From assembly GCA_037974665.1 (NCBI GenBank), contig CM075770.1:2182501-2246500 (forward strand): a stretch of DNA of 64,000 nucleotides. Direction: 5' to 3'. The first letter of the stretch is position 1. Every line of letters begins with the position of its first letter. Shown here piece by piece: positions 52,801-63,950 of the stretch. The DNA comes from Ehretia macrophylla (taxonomy: Eukaryota; Streptophyta; Magnoliopsida; Boraginales; Ehretiaceae). A program made the position numbers and the translations under genes. The notes under the pieces were generated by a model. That model saw only the letters and a list, made by a program, of their open reading frames with translations. It was not told the origin of the DNA and ran no database searches.

Positions 52801-53569
52801 AGAGAAGCCCAATCCGTCTAAATTATGTCAAAAATTCAGCTGACGTAAAACTACGTAGAATGAATCTTTAAATAAGTTCGACCCTCTTAATTTTACATAT
52901 AATAAGAATTTTCTACACCGAGTTCTCCTCCAGCCAATAACACATCGTTTAAATCTCAGCATAAACAATTAACCGGTGTCAATCCTTCTTCATCAATGTA
53001 ATAGAACTTGTAAATCAAAGTTAATCAATAAATATAAGAACCCCGAATTAAGAAACAAAAAAATATATATATGAAGGACCACTGATCCTATTTAAGTCCG
53101 TGAGCACACCATGTGCAAATTCCCAACCTTTTAAGATAAGTAGTGCACACCAGCCCTCTCCTTTGGACCATTTTGGCTTTGATAAAAGTGTTACACCCAC
53201 TAGCAATATGATTGCAACTCACTCTCTTCTTCCATCCTTTACTTTGTCAACAAGCAAATAATATCACATTCACCTTTAACTTTTTCTTAAGCAAAAAAGC
53301 ACATAAAATTTTAAAAAAAGTGCAAAAAATCTAATGAATTAAACAAAATTACGTTACAAAAGTTTTACAATTGAATTTACCATTTTCTCCTTCGTTTTTC
53401 GCATCTAAGAATCGTTATTTTTCTTAGAATTTCGATCTTTTTCAATTGAAACTCTAGATATATCTAAACCATATATAATGAATTAGTACTAAGAGAAAAA
53501 TGGTGGTTATCAAGTTACTTAATCTTAATAAAATTGTGGTCCATGCTAATTTTCCGACACCGGCACACA
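49866..53569. other. Long AT-rich spacer downstream of GATA
   Basis: No gene is supported over 3.7 kb. ORFs at 50142-50400 run through a C-tract and give only poly-Pro; those at 52251-52632 on both strands lack family features. A stretch at 52450-52640 with 'aggtcttaggttcaagtaaac' contains a box-B-like core but no box A, so it was not called a SINE. Confidence 0.4.
50340..50365. repeat. Poly-C tract of 26 bases
   Basis: Uninterrupted run of 26 C, preceded by acacatgtctacaaacac and followed by tctaccc. It is unusually long for AT-rich plant spacer. On the minus strand this is G26. Confidence 0.9.
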
Positions 53570-54969
53570 CTAGATCATGTGCCTGTAATCAGGACCGTGC
53601 ATTTGTTGCTGATGATGAATCAAGTAATCATCTACACCGTTAGATACGCCGAAAAGTGAGGTTTGACCTAGCAAATGCTGTGCTGCTGCTTGTCTTTGGA
53701 GCTCCTTTTGCCTACGGAGCTCTATCACCTTCCTGTGTGAGTTGGAATGCTTGGTTGAAACAAATGTCGGGCTGGCAGCGGGCCGATATTCGGGCACGAG
53801 CCTGCCCGACTTGTACCGAACTCCACATGCATTGCACAAAGTCTTTGGACCCATAGGCCCGGTCCGCCACTGGGGTGTCTTTTCCGAACCGCAGTGTAAA
53901 CACTTCCGGCCCGGCGCGTCCGTGCTTTCTCTCCTCTTCGTTTTCACCGGCTTAGAATTACTATTAATCAATGGGGAAACTGAGGCGGGGTTAGTGTCGT
54001 CATTTTCAGATGATGAGGTGGCCGGGGAGAGGAGGAGGAGGCGGGACGACCAGTCGCAAGGCGCGGCCCGTGAGCGCTTGCTTCGGGCTTTTCCAGGGAC
54101 GGAGACGTCCGAGGGGAAAATGGGTGGTGGTGAATTGGTGACGGGTGTGTTATAGTGGCCGTTTCTGGTGGTGGTGTTGATCGAAGAGGCGGAGGAGGCG
54201 TCGGTTGCGGTGGCGGACCGTGCTTTTCCTGTGGGAATAAACTGAAAGTTCTGCAACTCATCGCTTGACAATGAATCCTCCATGAAATTCGATAGCCATT
54301 CCAGCTCAGCCAAGTCATCATACTGCTCACAAAAAAAACATATTCAGTAACCATAGAAATTAAAATAGGACAAATTTCACCGATAGTCCATTATATAATT
54401 AAATTCTTAAATTAATTTTTATTATTATAAAAGTCACGTTAGTGAGTATTTAATATTTTAAAAAAATTCTTAAATTCGGTAGTAAGAAAAATTAAATCAT
54501 TTAACAGTTCAATTAGGTGACATTCCATATTTTCTTTCACAGTGTTTCGACAACGTTTAAAAAAAATAAAAATAATTAAGGTCTCGTGATTTTTGTAACA
54601 ATTAAAATATGAAAAGTATATATTTTTCACAAATGGGAGAATTGATACCGGAACGCAGAGTTCGGTGCCGGAGAAATGGGCGTCGGTGAAGCTACGACAG
54701 CTGAGATTACCATTAAAATGGGTGGTAGTGTCACCGCCAGACACGGAGGAATTACAGCTGTCGACGGCAGTGACGGTGGAGGAGTCAGCGGAATTGCCCG
54801 TAAGGCTATCAAGGAAAGCGTCGGTCATGACGTCATCATCTTCTTTAGAAAAATCCAACAACTCATCAACCACAAAATGGTTACAACCATTGTTGTTGTT
54901 GTTGTTGTTAACGTTGTTGGCATTGTGGGTTGCGTCAAAATAGCCAAAAAATACAGATGAAGCTTCCAT
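53570..54969 (-). CDS. GATA transcription factor, class A (subfamily I)
   Basis: Two exons on the minus strand, 54969-54649 and 54322-53570, encode 357 residues. One zinc finger of the C-X2-C-X18-C-X2-C type uses Cys248, 251, 270 and 273 ([12 protein letters not shown] ... [12 protein letters not shown]), the class-A plant finger that binds W-GATA-R sites. A basic block [14 protein letters not shown] precedes it and a basic helix [16 protein letters not shown] follows. The N-terminus is acidic ([26 protein letters not shown]), a signature of subfamily I with likely activation function. An Asn run (about 21-27) is encoded by an interrupted GTT/AAC repeat. The sequence resembles the GATA5/GATA8/GATA12 group, but I cannot choose a member. 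The leader has a GA/CT repeat (55053-55075). Confidence 0.94.
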
Positions 54970-56125
54970 TACAGAAAAATTATACTACTGTGTGTGTGTT
55001 TGTATGTATGTTAATGTAATGTAACGGTTTGGTAGTTTGAGAAGTTTAAGATTTTAGAGAGAGAGAGAGTGAGAGGAAACGTAAGAGAGAGAAAAAGTGT
55101 GGGGGTTGGATTTTGAGTGAGTTTGAAGAGGACAGAGTTGCGGAGAGGCAGCTGAAAGTGAGGGGGGTTTTTGATGAGTGAAGCCAGGGGTAAAATTGGA
55201 AACTTAACAATTTAATCCAATTCTTTTAATTTTATATTTTCTTTTTTCTTTCAATGCTTTTTCACTTTGCTTCTCCTTTGGTAAAAAAAATGAAAATTCC
55301 CTCTCTCTCATCTAAATTCACCTGTTAATTTGACCTAAATTATTTATAACAAAAATTAAAATAACAATAAAAATAAGTTAAAGTTACATTTTTACGTAAT
55401 TTTGAATATTCAGCTTATTGACGACGTTATCTTTTACTTTTTAAAATAAAAATGGATTTTTCAATAGAAAAATAGATTGCGAAGATTTTATATTGGATTA
55501 CTAGAATATTGTGATATTATATATCTTATATATTTGACATGGATTTTAATCATTGAATAAGAGGAAGGTAAGTAAAGTTGTTTCCAACGATATCATCACT
55601 CAAACACTTTGCAACCACCGTAAATAATTATGTGTTGATGTGTTCATAATGTCTATATAGTAAATACATTTTACTTTTTAAGTGGGGTCAAATTGATTTC
55701 CATGTTAAGCCAAAGAAAATGTTTGCAACAGTTGTCATGTGCAATGCAAATATTTAATTACACAATCTGTAGCTGTTAGAGGGTATAGATGTAAAGTTAA
55801 TGAGAGAAATAAACTACTATACAATTTAAAAGGATTTTAATGACGTAAAAAATTAAAATGAAATTTCATTAGCAAATTGCTTTGTTTTTACTCTTAATTC
55901 CTTAGAACTAATTCCGATAAATTTTATATGTAATTAATTTAAATTATACATCTTCTTAAACGATCACATGCTTTAAGTTCAATGCTTCTATTATAACTTT
56001 AAAAAACTTTTCGGATAAATTTTTCGAGATTAAAAAGAAAAGTTCCCCCCCCCCCCCCCCCTCCCCTCTTTCCCTTTGGCTTAAGAATCAATCTAGCAGG
56101 TTTTGTCGCGGTGACTCCACCGTTA
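54970..56125. other. GATA upstream region and spacer
   Basis: Contains the GATA leader/promoter with (GA)n at 55053-55075 and purine-rich text to 55180, then AT-rich spacer. A 17-base C run lies at 56045-56061. No other gene is supported. Confidence 0.45.
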
Positions 56126-56408
56126 GAGCATCTCCAATGGGAGACACTATTTACAAAAATATATTATTTTTGACAATTTTTAGAAATCGGGTCTATAAAT
56201 TTAGAGTCAAAATACATGGGGCCCGTTATTTTTATCAATTTTTTGACTAAAATAGAGACCCAATCAATTTTTGGGTCTCTATTTTAGCCAAAAAATTGAT
56301 AAAAGTGGTAGGCCCTATGTATTTTAACTTTAAATTTAGAGATCCAATCTCTAAAAATTACCAAAAATAATATATTTTTGTAAATAGTGTCTCTCATTGA
56401 AAATACTC
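56126..56408. mobile_element. Tourist/Harbinger-like MITE, 283 bp
   Basis: The left end GAGCATCTCCAATGGGAGAC and right end (inverse) GAGTATTTTCAATGAGAGAC are imperfect inverted repeats that continue nearly to the middle, so the whole element folds as one hairpin. Both sides carry TTA, the three-base target duplication. The GAGCATCTCCAATGG terminus is a recurrent plant MITE end. Related to 16853-17581. Confidence 0.8.
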
Positions 56409-56411
56409 TTA

Positions 56412-57427
56412 GTGTCCAAGTTTACAGCCTGATTCCACTGCTCACTTTCTCTCTCTCATTATTTTTCTCTCGGGACTTGCGCTTGGCCCCCTTAATTTAT
56501 TCTTATTTATCTTCTCTCCCCTCTGTATTTTCACAGTTTTTCAATTGCATTATTAGTACTTTCACCCTCTATTACACACGTTATTATATTCCTTAACCCA
56601 CGATGGTTACAGCTAAGCTCATACAATGCAACGGTTTGATCATACCCAAAAGTTATCTTGCAAGGATTTCACTTTTTATCTTCATTGCCATGTAGAATTA
56701 AGAGATTTAGAAGCCTTACCTGCTAATTTACTTGCCCATTATTGATAAAGTTCTGTAAAGTAAGGGGTGAGAGTTAATAATATTTCACATTGATGATAGT
56801 AGATGTGATATGTAAGTCATTTATAAATGAGTTAAAATTTAAGTTAAATATTTTGAATTAATAGATTTGAAAGCAATTATACTTACATTTAGGACACTAA
56901 TGACATTTGTTATTAAATATATAACACTGATTTCATTTTGTAGAAATAGAATTCAGTGCATAACAAAAGTTATATTACACTTAAAAGAGGTTTTTTTCAT
57001 GATATTAAGACATGCATCAAGCTTCAATGACTTCGCTCAAAATATTTTAGTTCTACATTTCTTAGGTGTGATATTATATAACCTTAATTGAAATCAAAAT
57101 TCAATTGAAATGGAATGCAAAATATTGGTTATATTTAGTAGCACACATCCTTTCTATTGCCATTAGTACTCAATTTTTGGTGCAATTTGGCTATTAATTA
57201 TCATATTTGTATTTGTGCTGAATAAGACAGATAATTTATAATCAACAAGAACTTCTCTAATATTTGATTTATTCTTAGATTAAAAAATAATGTTAAACCC
57301 ACCTGAAACTCTAAAGTCTATCATACTATATTAGAATTTTTTTTTTTTTTTTTTTGCATAGTTTTCATATTAATTAAGCATCGTAGTAAAAATAAATTAA
57401 CTCTTATTTTTGGTCGAAAAATAAATA
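56412..57427. other. AT-rich spacer with LTR remnant
   Basis: No gene is supported. At about 56795-56880 'catttataaatgagttaaaatttaagttaa...gaattaatagatttgaaag' parallels the repeats at 37921 and 48832, in the same orientation. Confidence 0.4.
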
Positions 57428-57647
57428 GTTTTGGGGTCCCTCCCTGGGTACTGTGCTGGAAGCTAAACCCCACGGGTCGCACGAAACGGGTACTAATATG
57501 TATATCTTTTGGTTTTCAGGTATTTCAGCGGCTCTAAACCTTGTGTTTCAATGCTTATACTTGTCGGCTCTGTGGAAAGGCATATCTCAGCCCATAACCT
57601 CCGGGGTTGGGAGCTAGGCAGGGCGTTGCTGCGCGCGCTCCATCTCA
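57428..57647 (+). repeat. 5' LTR of the TRIM-like element (15 bp short)
   Basis: Aligns base-for-base in length (220 bp) with 58221-58440 at roughly 85-90 percent identity by eye. It lacks the first 15 bases (tgtcacgtgctcaga) of the right LTR; unrelated AT-rich sequence replaces them. It ends ...gctccatctca before the primer site. Confidence 0.85.
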
Positions 57648-57649
57648 GT

Positions 57650-57661
57650 TGGTATCAGAGT
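57650..57661 (+). other. Primer binding site of the TRIM-like element
   Basis: TGGTATCAGAGT, one base from the complement of the initiator-Met tRNA 3' end, two bases downstream of the left LTR. Confidence 0.8.
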
Positions 57662-58205
57662 CAGCCGGTCATTGCCCGTGAACAGACGACGATTTTGTGG
57701 TGTGTTGGGGATTCCGAGTGCTTGCGGGGTTGCACTCATCCCCCTGGGAGGATCCGAGCGCAGTGGTCTCTCCTCTTAGTTTTGAGGGCGGTCTTTTTGG
57801 CCTGGGGATCGTCCCTCCTTCCAGGCAGCAGCCAAGTGGGCCTGCCTTTTTGTGAGACGTCATGCATTGTTGGGCTGCACCCAACGCAGCGTTCCTCGTT
57901 TTGTGGGCGACAGGTTTCCGGGGCAAAACCTGCTCGTCCATGGTGTGTCGTCCATCTGTTCGTGACCGTCTGGTTTCCTGGTAGGCGGTCGCCTTGCGCT
58001 TCCGAAGAAGACATCTTTGGTTCGTTGGCAAGTGAGTTGTGTAAAAGTAGTCCAGAAGTTGGGATGCCGTGGTTTGTGGACTCGGCCTAGTGAATGAAGA
58101 TGCTGTTGCTCGCAAGTGCCTTGCTCGTTAGCCCATGTTCGTGCGTGGTACTCAGGCCAACGTGTGAAGTCCGCAACGAGGGCGCTTGCGGATTGGGTGG
58201 GGGAG

Positions 58206-58440
58206 TGTCACGTGCTCAGAGTTTTGGGGTCCTCCCTTGGGTACTGTGCTAGGAGCCAAGTCTCACGGGTCATACGGAATGGGTACTAATGGGTATATCA
58301 TTTGATTTTCAGGTATTTCAGCAGTTCTGGACCTTGTGTTTCAATGCTTATACTTGCCGGTTATGTGAAAAGACGTATCTTAGCCCATAACCTCTGGGGT
58401 TGGGAGCCGGGCAAGGCGTTGCTGCGCGCGCTCCGTCTCA
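58206..58440 (+). repeat. 3' LTR of the TRIM-like element
   Basis: 235 bp beginning TGTCACGTGCTCAGA and ending GCTCCGTCTCA (TG...CA). It is preceded by the polypurine tract at 58195-58205. Confidence 0.85.
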
Positions 58441-60990
58441 GTAAGCTATAGGTTTGAATTCTTTTTTTGTTTTTTAAGAGAGTCCCAAGATATTTTACAT
58501 CAAATACAATATTACATATAATAATGAATCTCGAAATTTTTTACATTTAAAACAATATTCATATTTGAGGTTTATTTTAACCTTTGCATTTATCTGGCCA
58601 AGTTATTGGTACAAATCCCCATGTCAAAAAACGCAGTTAACAATTGGATAAACCTTGTTTACTGTCACCAATCATCTCCCACTTTTTTATATATAGCTTT
58701 CCTTTTTCACGTTCTGCTTAAATGTCTTGTTTGAAACAAATAAAGTAAAAGGAGAAAATTGAGGTTATTCGTTTAGTATCTTCATATAAATTTAATAAGT
58801 TTTCAAGTTTCTTTTTTCTTTTACGATAGAGAATACTCTTGCGAAGTTTTATACTCTCGAATTAAGGTTTAAATACTAGAACACATAACTTAATTTTAAA
58901 GAGGCATAGTCGTCGGGGTTCATTAGGCAAAGAACCTACCAAAATCGACTATAAAAAAAATAATTTTTTGATTGATTCAAACTCAAGAAATAGACATTTA
59001 TTTTTCCAATTTTGAAAACACTCTACCATTAAACTCACTCCTTAGGATTTTTCAATAAGCTTTCAGCTGTACTTATACTTCTGGAGTTGTTAAAATACAA
59101 ACATTGAGATATATGACCTCACTTAAAAAAAACATAGTCTAAATTCATTAAGCAAAAAGCCTACCGAAACTAATTATAATAAAAATAAGTTTTTGATTAA
59201 TTCAAATTTAAAACGTATATAAAATTTACATTTATTCTCTAAACGTTGTGTGATTAAACTCGCTTTTAAAAGTTTTTAAATAGGTTTTCATTCGTATGTA
59301 TACTTTTGGAATTGTTCGTGAGGTCCATCATAGCATGCACGTGACAAAGTTGAGTGTATATTGTCAGCCATCATGTGAGGAGACTTTATAGAACATGTTC
59401 AATATACATGAATATATATATTGGTATTATTCTCAGTTTTATTAGGTTGGTTTCACAAATGGATGGCCAACCCAAAGACCATCCGGTGGTCAAAATTCCC
59501 AAAAGTATTATAATTTTTTTTTTTTTGTCATTGAAAAGTATTATAATTTGCATAGCTGGAAAATACGTATTGGAATCCCAATCTGGGTATGGAGTCTTAA
59601 GGTCTTTCTTTGATGCTTCTCACACGTGCGTCAACACTATGCATGTCCACACAACTAACATGGTTGCACGTGTATGAAAGTCACGTGCATGGCAAACATT
59701 GCACGTGCCTCATACTCAATTATTGCACCCGCTGTTTTTGTTTTTTTTCTTTTATTTTTTTTGTCAACACCACGGGTTTTCATCACAAACTATCATATTC
59801 ATTATGAAATTTTCTTCAAAACAATTGTTTTTGGATGTTATCATGCAACTCTTGACTATTGTAAAGATAGCACCTTTTTAATTTTGCTCTAACCCGTGGG
59901 CTATCATTCACCACTATGTACAATCTAATAATTTTACCATACAGTTGTTCATTTTGTACTCATTTTTATAAGAATTGATCTATTCGTAACGTTTATAATA
60001 TTGAGTGAAATCTAACAATTTTGAATGATTAATACATCTATGGTAAAATGATATAGACATCTCATAATCATTATATCGTATTTATAATATTATGATATTA
60101 TAAGAATTATTTCATTTTTATTACAATGGTTGCACAATTTTGAAAGGGTGTTTATAAAAATGGTTGCACAATTCTGAAATGGTGTTTGAAAAGAAGAGCT
60201 TATAAACAATGAATGTACTCACAAGTACATGAAGGTCCTTCTGTATTCACTTAAAAGCACTTATCTTTTTAAGTTATAGATTGACCAAATGAATTAACAT
60301 AATCACACTCGTTTCTTGAAACACTAGAAAGAGCTTATACGCATGGAATCAAACCTTCTCCCATTCCGAGTCAAGAGAACATAAATAAATAGACACATTT
60401 CATTGCATTGATTAGGAGTGTTCGTAATGACCGAGAGTTTCATGGTATTGTAAGCTAAGCCAAACATCCTTTTAGCTCAAAGCAATGTCAAAACTCAGAA
60501 AGCAAGTTAGGGTACAAATCTGTCCAAGAAGAGCATCGTTCTTATAGGTAAATTATCCAACATTGAGGGTTATTTATGTCACTTTTAAAATATTGGACAC
60601 TATTTATGCAAGTTTTGAAACATCCAAAACTATTTACACCACTTATAAAACATTAAAATTACTTGCGTCGCTTTTGAAACATTGGGACTAGATTAAAAGT
60701 TGGTGTAAATTTTGCAAGGATATAAGAATTATTTTCAACTTTTTCACACACTTCACAGAAAAAGAAAAAAAAAACCACCTTTGAACGACTTTTGTGAAAT
60801 ATTGAAGACTATATATTTATGCAACTTTTGGAATACCGTAAATTAACTGGAAAAGGGGATAAACATTAAAGACTACTACTGAAATTTGCACTCTCTCGTG
60901 AGCAAACAAACGGCTTAGCCAAAATCCTAGAGGATGCAGGATCTGTAACTTCATGATTATGACTCTAATCAAAGTGTTGCTGCATATTTA
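58441..60990. other. AT-rich spacer
   Basis: No gene is supported. It contains the tandem duplication at 58893-59320. Between about 60550 and 60850 a phrase like 'acta-ttatgcaacttttgaaacat' recurs at least five times at intervals of 35-40 bases, a decayed minisatellite. ORFs at 59354-59892 show no family features. Confidence 0.4.
58893..59320. repeat. Two-copy tandem duplication, 228-bp period
   Basis: The phrase catagt-(c)-taaattcattaagcaaa-agcctacc starts at 58905 and again at 59133. Copies share 'aagtttttgattaattcaaa', 'aaactc-ctt-aggattttt-aataggtttca' and 'tacttttggaattgtt'. Identity is about 70 percent by eye, so the event is old. A related stretch lies near 40420-40510. Confidence 0.6.
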
Positions 60991-61039
60991 TGTCAAATTT
61001 AACAAAAATATAAAAATATATTTGAAAACAATGATTAAT

Positions 61040-61588
61040 GAGTAGATCCCAGAACAACTTTCTCTAAGAAACTCGACAAAATAACCCTGTAACTTATGGA
61101 GAAAAAGACCGTATAAAGCTTCACTGTTTCCTGGAAATAGCTTAAGGAGAAGAAGGCCTCTTGGGGTAGAAACCACCATCTCCTTCGTAACGCTTGCTAG
61201 CTCAAAGCATGTTTCACTTGCGGCACAAATCAGCACTTTGAGAGACAAGATTATCAGAAAATAACAAATTTTATATATAACTCTTGAGATTTCACCCAAG
61301 AAACATGCAAATAATTGCTGATATTTTCAACTAATGGTAATTGAAACATTCAGTTGACTAAAATATGTACCAAATTGTCCATACACGTTCATGTTTCACA
61401 TTAATTAACAAAAATAAACCGAGAAATGAAAATATAAAGTGCTGAAGATATGCCACTGCGGAGAGACATTTACAATTTATATATCCTCGAGTAAAAGAAT
61501 GCAACTGCATTTCCCTCAGTACCACTGGAAGTTTACCTCGACATTAACTTCAGGGTCTCGTGGAATTAGTAAGGCAAAGCCCAGATAC
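61040..61588 (-). CDS. Possible exons of an unrecognised minus-strand gene
   Basis: At 61588-61537 (minus) a 52-nt segment bounded by a good acceptor (TTGTAG) and donor (GAG-GTAAAC) encodes YLGFALLIPRDPEVNVE after one leading base. Downstream, from about 61207 to 61040, an open frame reads LASVTKEMVVSTPRG, LLLLKLFPGNSEALYGLF and LHKLQGYFVEFLRESC, protein-like in composition. The acceptor for this second segment is poor and no stop-bounded terminal exon was proved. If real, these would be internal or 3' exons of a gene entering from the right edge. I do not recognise the protein, and no further convincing exons were found up to 64000. Confidence 0.25.
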
Positions 61589-61589
61589 C

Positions 61590-63760
61590 TACAATTTTCA
61601 AGAAAAAAAAAAAGAAAGACCGCAATGACCATGAGCAAGTGCGATGCAAGAAACCACAACCACCTAAACTCTCATTTACAATCCATAATAATCCACCAAA
61701 TACAAGCTGCAGCAGGGAACACAGTTTTGTTTGAACAAGTATCATCAACAAAACCTACTCAGAAGAAGAACCAAACTCATATACTCTCAAAACAGCATAA
61801 ACCTGAAAAGTGATTACATCATTTTCCCTCACTTTGTAATCTTACTAGCATTCACCAAAGGTTTAATTTGGAATAAAGCATTTCTGAGGGTGGTGATTCC
61901 ACCCATCCTTTTCATCTGCATTTTGATTTCCGAAAAACTTCATAAGCCTCTTCTATTTTTTGAATTAACATCATCTTCTAGCTTCTGTAATCTTCAAGGT
62001 CCAATATGATTTTCAAAACTTTAGATGCCTGCTTTTAAGGGAAAGACGTGCAGCTTCATAGACCAATGTAATCCCTCATTCAATGTATCCCCTCGCTTTC
62101 TCTTAACTGAACAAAGTTCCTGGCCTTCCAAATTACCATGCCAGACTGTGTACACCACCAAATCATGCTTTTCGTTCCGTGGGGCTTTCCAATCAGAACA
62201 GGCTAACCTCTATCCTTAGGACCTAGAATCTGCTACCAAGGCAGGACAGGTTACCCTATTAAGCGCCCCTTTACAGCCAGTACCTCTTCCAACCATCCCT
62301 CTCAATAGATGAATACTCCAAACCACAAGTATTACTCAAAACTGTAGTACTACCATGCAGGTATACAAGAGTGAAGACCAAAAGTTAAACTTCAACAAAT
62401 TGTATGCCAAAACATCCATTATGAGAATGCTCATAACAACAAAATTACTGGTAGAAATGCATGTAATATTTAGGTGATGAACAGTTACAGAAACTATCCT
62501 CAATCCGGGCTCAATGACCAAAATGAATGGCTTTCTCCTGTCCCCTCATGGATCCAACTATTAGGTTCGTGGGTTTGTGCTCTGTGCCTACAGAAACTCT
62601 TTTCCATTCAATCAAAACAAAATATGTATCCAGAAATTGTTACTCATGTAAACAAAACCAAAAGACCAATAAGTTCAATTTCAACAAGTGGAAAGCCTAT
62701 TTTCATAAGAATGCTCAAAATGGAACTACAAACAGAAAAGAGAGCAACAATATAGATACCATCAGTTAGGCAGAAATCTCCAATTTTCTCAAGATCACAA
62801 AACATGGAACTAGTAAGACAAAAGTCATAGACGCCCATTAACACAAAGCTAAAAATCTCAAAAGTGAAATTGCAGCTGCAAGTTATACTTGTCTACCAAA
62901 AGAACCACTAGAAGGCTGTTTTCATAACAATGACATAATTGAACTACTCATAGGAAGGCATACAACATTCAGGCACCTTCGGCTGTGGCGAATTCTCAAC
63001 TTTTTTGAGTAAACACCAAACAATGGAACTCATGCAAATAAGAAAATGTGTTTAGCAGCAAAAGAAAATGTAAAAAACATACAAAAGTAACACAGGTTCT
63101 CTTTCTTCAATAAACTCGGCCACCACTGTATCACCTTCACCTCCCCAAAATTCTCCCACCAGCCACTGTACTTACAAACCAACAATAAACTTTGCCACTT
63201 GAACCACCTACTAAACAATGACAAAACCCGGTACCAGGAAGATACCATTGTACCTCCTCAGCTCCTAATCATAAACTCTTTCATGCAATCCCAACCTCCA
63301 CAACCCTAAACTTCAAGCAGTTTCTCATCCAGCATCACCAGCCTCACAAGCAAGTCTATGGCATAGTGATGACCCAAACCACTTTCATCTTTTCATTAAG
63401 AAACAATTCTGCAATCCTTATGGACCTACTTAACCAACTGTACAGTTTCTTTCCGAGTTCAAATCTAGTTAAGCAGAAAGGTACACTAAGATTGAGTCTC
63501 ACCTTCAAACCCAAATTAATCTAAGACAACATTTATTGAAAGTAGGAAATTTTACATACAAGTTAGAATCTTCCTTTTGTTTCAAATTGAATTCCAATTT
63601 CAAGCTCTAAACCGAATGCAAGACACAAACTAAAGGATGTAACCAGCGCACCACAAGGCTTTTGCAAATAGCAAGTTCCAGAAATGTACACAGTGCTTCT
63701 AAATATATATTTTTCCAATACTTAAAACAAGGACAAGTAATTCAACAAGCTAGCAATTGA
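61590..63760. other. Non-coding sequence at the right of the window
   Basis: Less AT-rich than the other spacers; on the minus strand it is T-rich like intron sequence, which would fit a large gene extending beyond the window. At 62090-62180 the minus strand has short protein-like text (WWCTQSGMVIWKARN) reminiscent of a LINE RNase H/C-terminal region, with no open frame around it. No gene can be asserted. Confidence 0.3.
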
Positions 63761-63950
63761 CCATCACGCCAAATACGACCTTCAAACTCCTTTATTGAAA
63801 AATAAAATCACATTTCAAATTCAAGCTCTAAACTCAAAGCAAGACAAAAGACACACCATCACGCCAAGTACTACCTTCAAACTCCTTTATTGAAAAATAA
63901 AAATTGCATTTCAAATTCAAGCTCTAAACTCAAAGCAACACAAAAGACAC
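63761..63950. repeat. Two-copy tandem repeat, 95-bp period
   Basis: Copies start ccatcacgccaa at 63761 and 63856 and share 'ccttcaaactcctttattga' and 'caaattcaagctctaaactc', with few differences, so this is fairly recent. A more diverged third copy (caatttcaagctctaaaccg ... acaaactaaaggatgtaacc) lies at about 63590-63645. Confidence 0.85.

Larger units (their letters stand above)
57428..58440 (+). mobile_element. TRIM-like LTR element with both LTRs
   Basis: Two LTR copies (57428-57647 and 58206-58440) flank a 558-bp internal region. A TGGTATCAGAGT primer site lies two bases inside the left LTR, and a polypurine tract GGGTGGGGGAG ends directly at the right LTR. No gag or pol is encoded: ORFs inside (plus 57509-58090; minus 57669-58115) overlap LTR sequence and have no retroviral motifs. 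Size, structure and lack of coding fit a terminal-repeat retrotransposon in miniature, mobilised in trans. The element is GC-rich against AT-rich flanks. The first 15 bases of the left LTR are missing, so no target duplication can be assigned. Confidence 0.85.

Noticed and set aside
53656-54155. Plus-strand ORFs opposite the GATA gene
   Set aside because: They are antisense to a clear zinc-finger exon; their composition follows from the complement of coding sequence.
54665-54960. Plus-strand ORFs at the GATA first exon
   Set aside because: Antisense to the GATA N-terminal exon; the Val/Leu-rich tail is the complement of the Asn repeat.
56126-56408. Long hairpin considered as a microRNA precursor
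   Set aside because: The hairpin has transposon ends and TTA duplications, and pairing runs over the whole element; no known mature miRNA sequence was recognised here or in the other foldbacks.
57509-58115. Long ORFs on both strands (193 and 148 codons) in the GC-rich block
   Set aside because: They lie inside the TRIM-like element, overlap LTR and primer site, and have no gag, pol or other protein features; length is explained by high GC content.
60550-60850. Spaced repeats considered as a CRISPR-like array
   Set aside because: Units are diverged, spacing varies and the context is a plant nuclear genome; a decayed minisatellite explains it.
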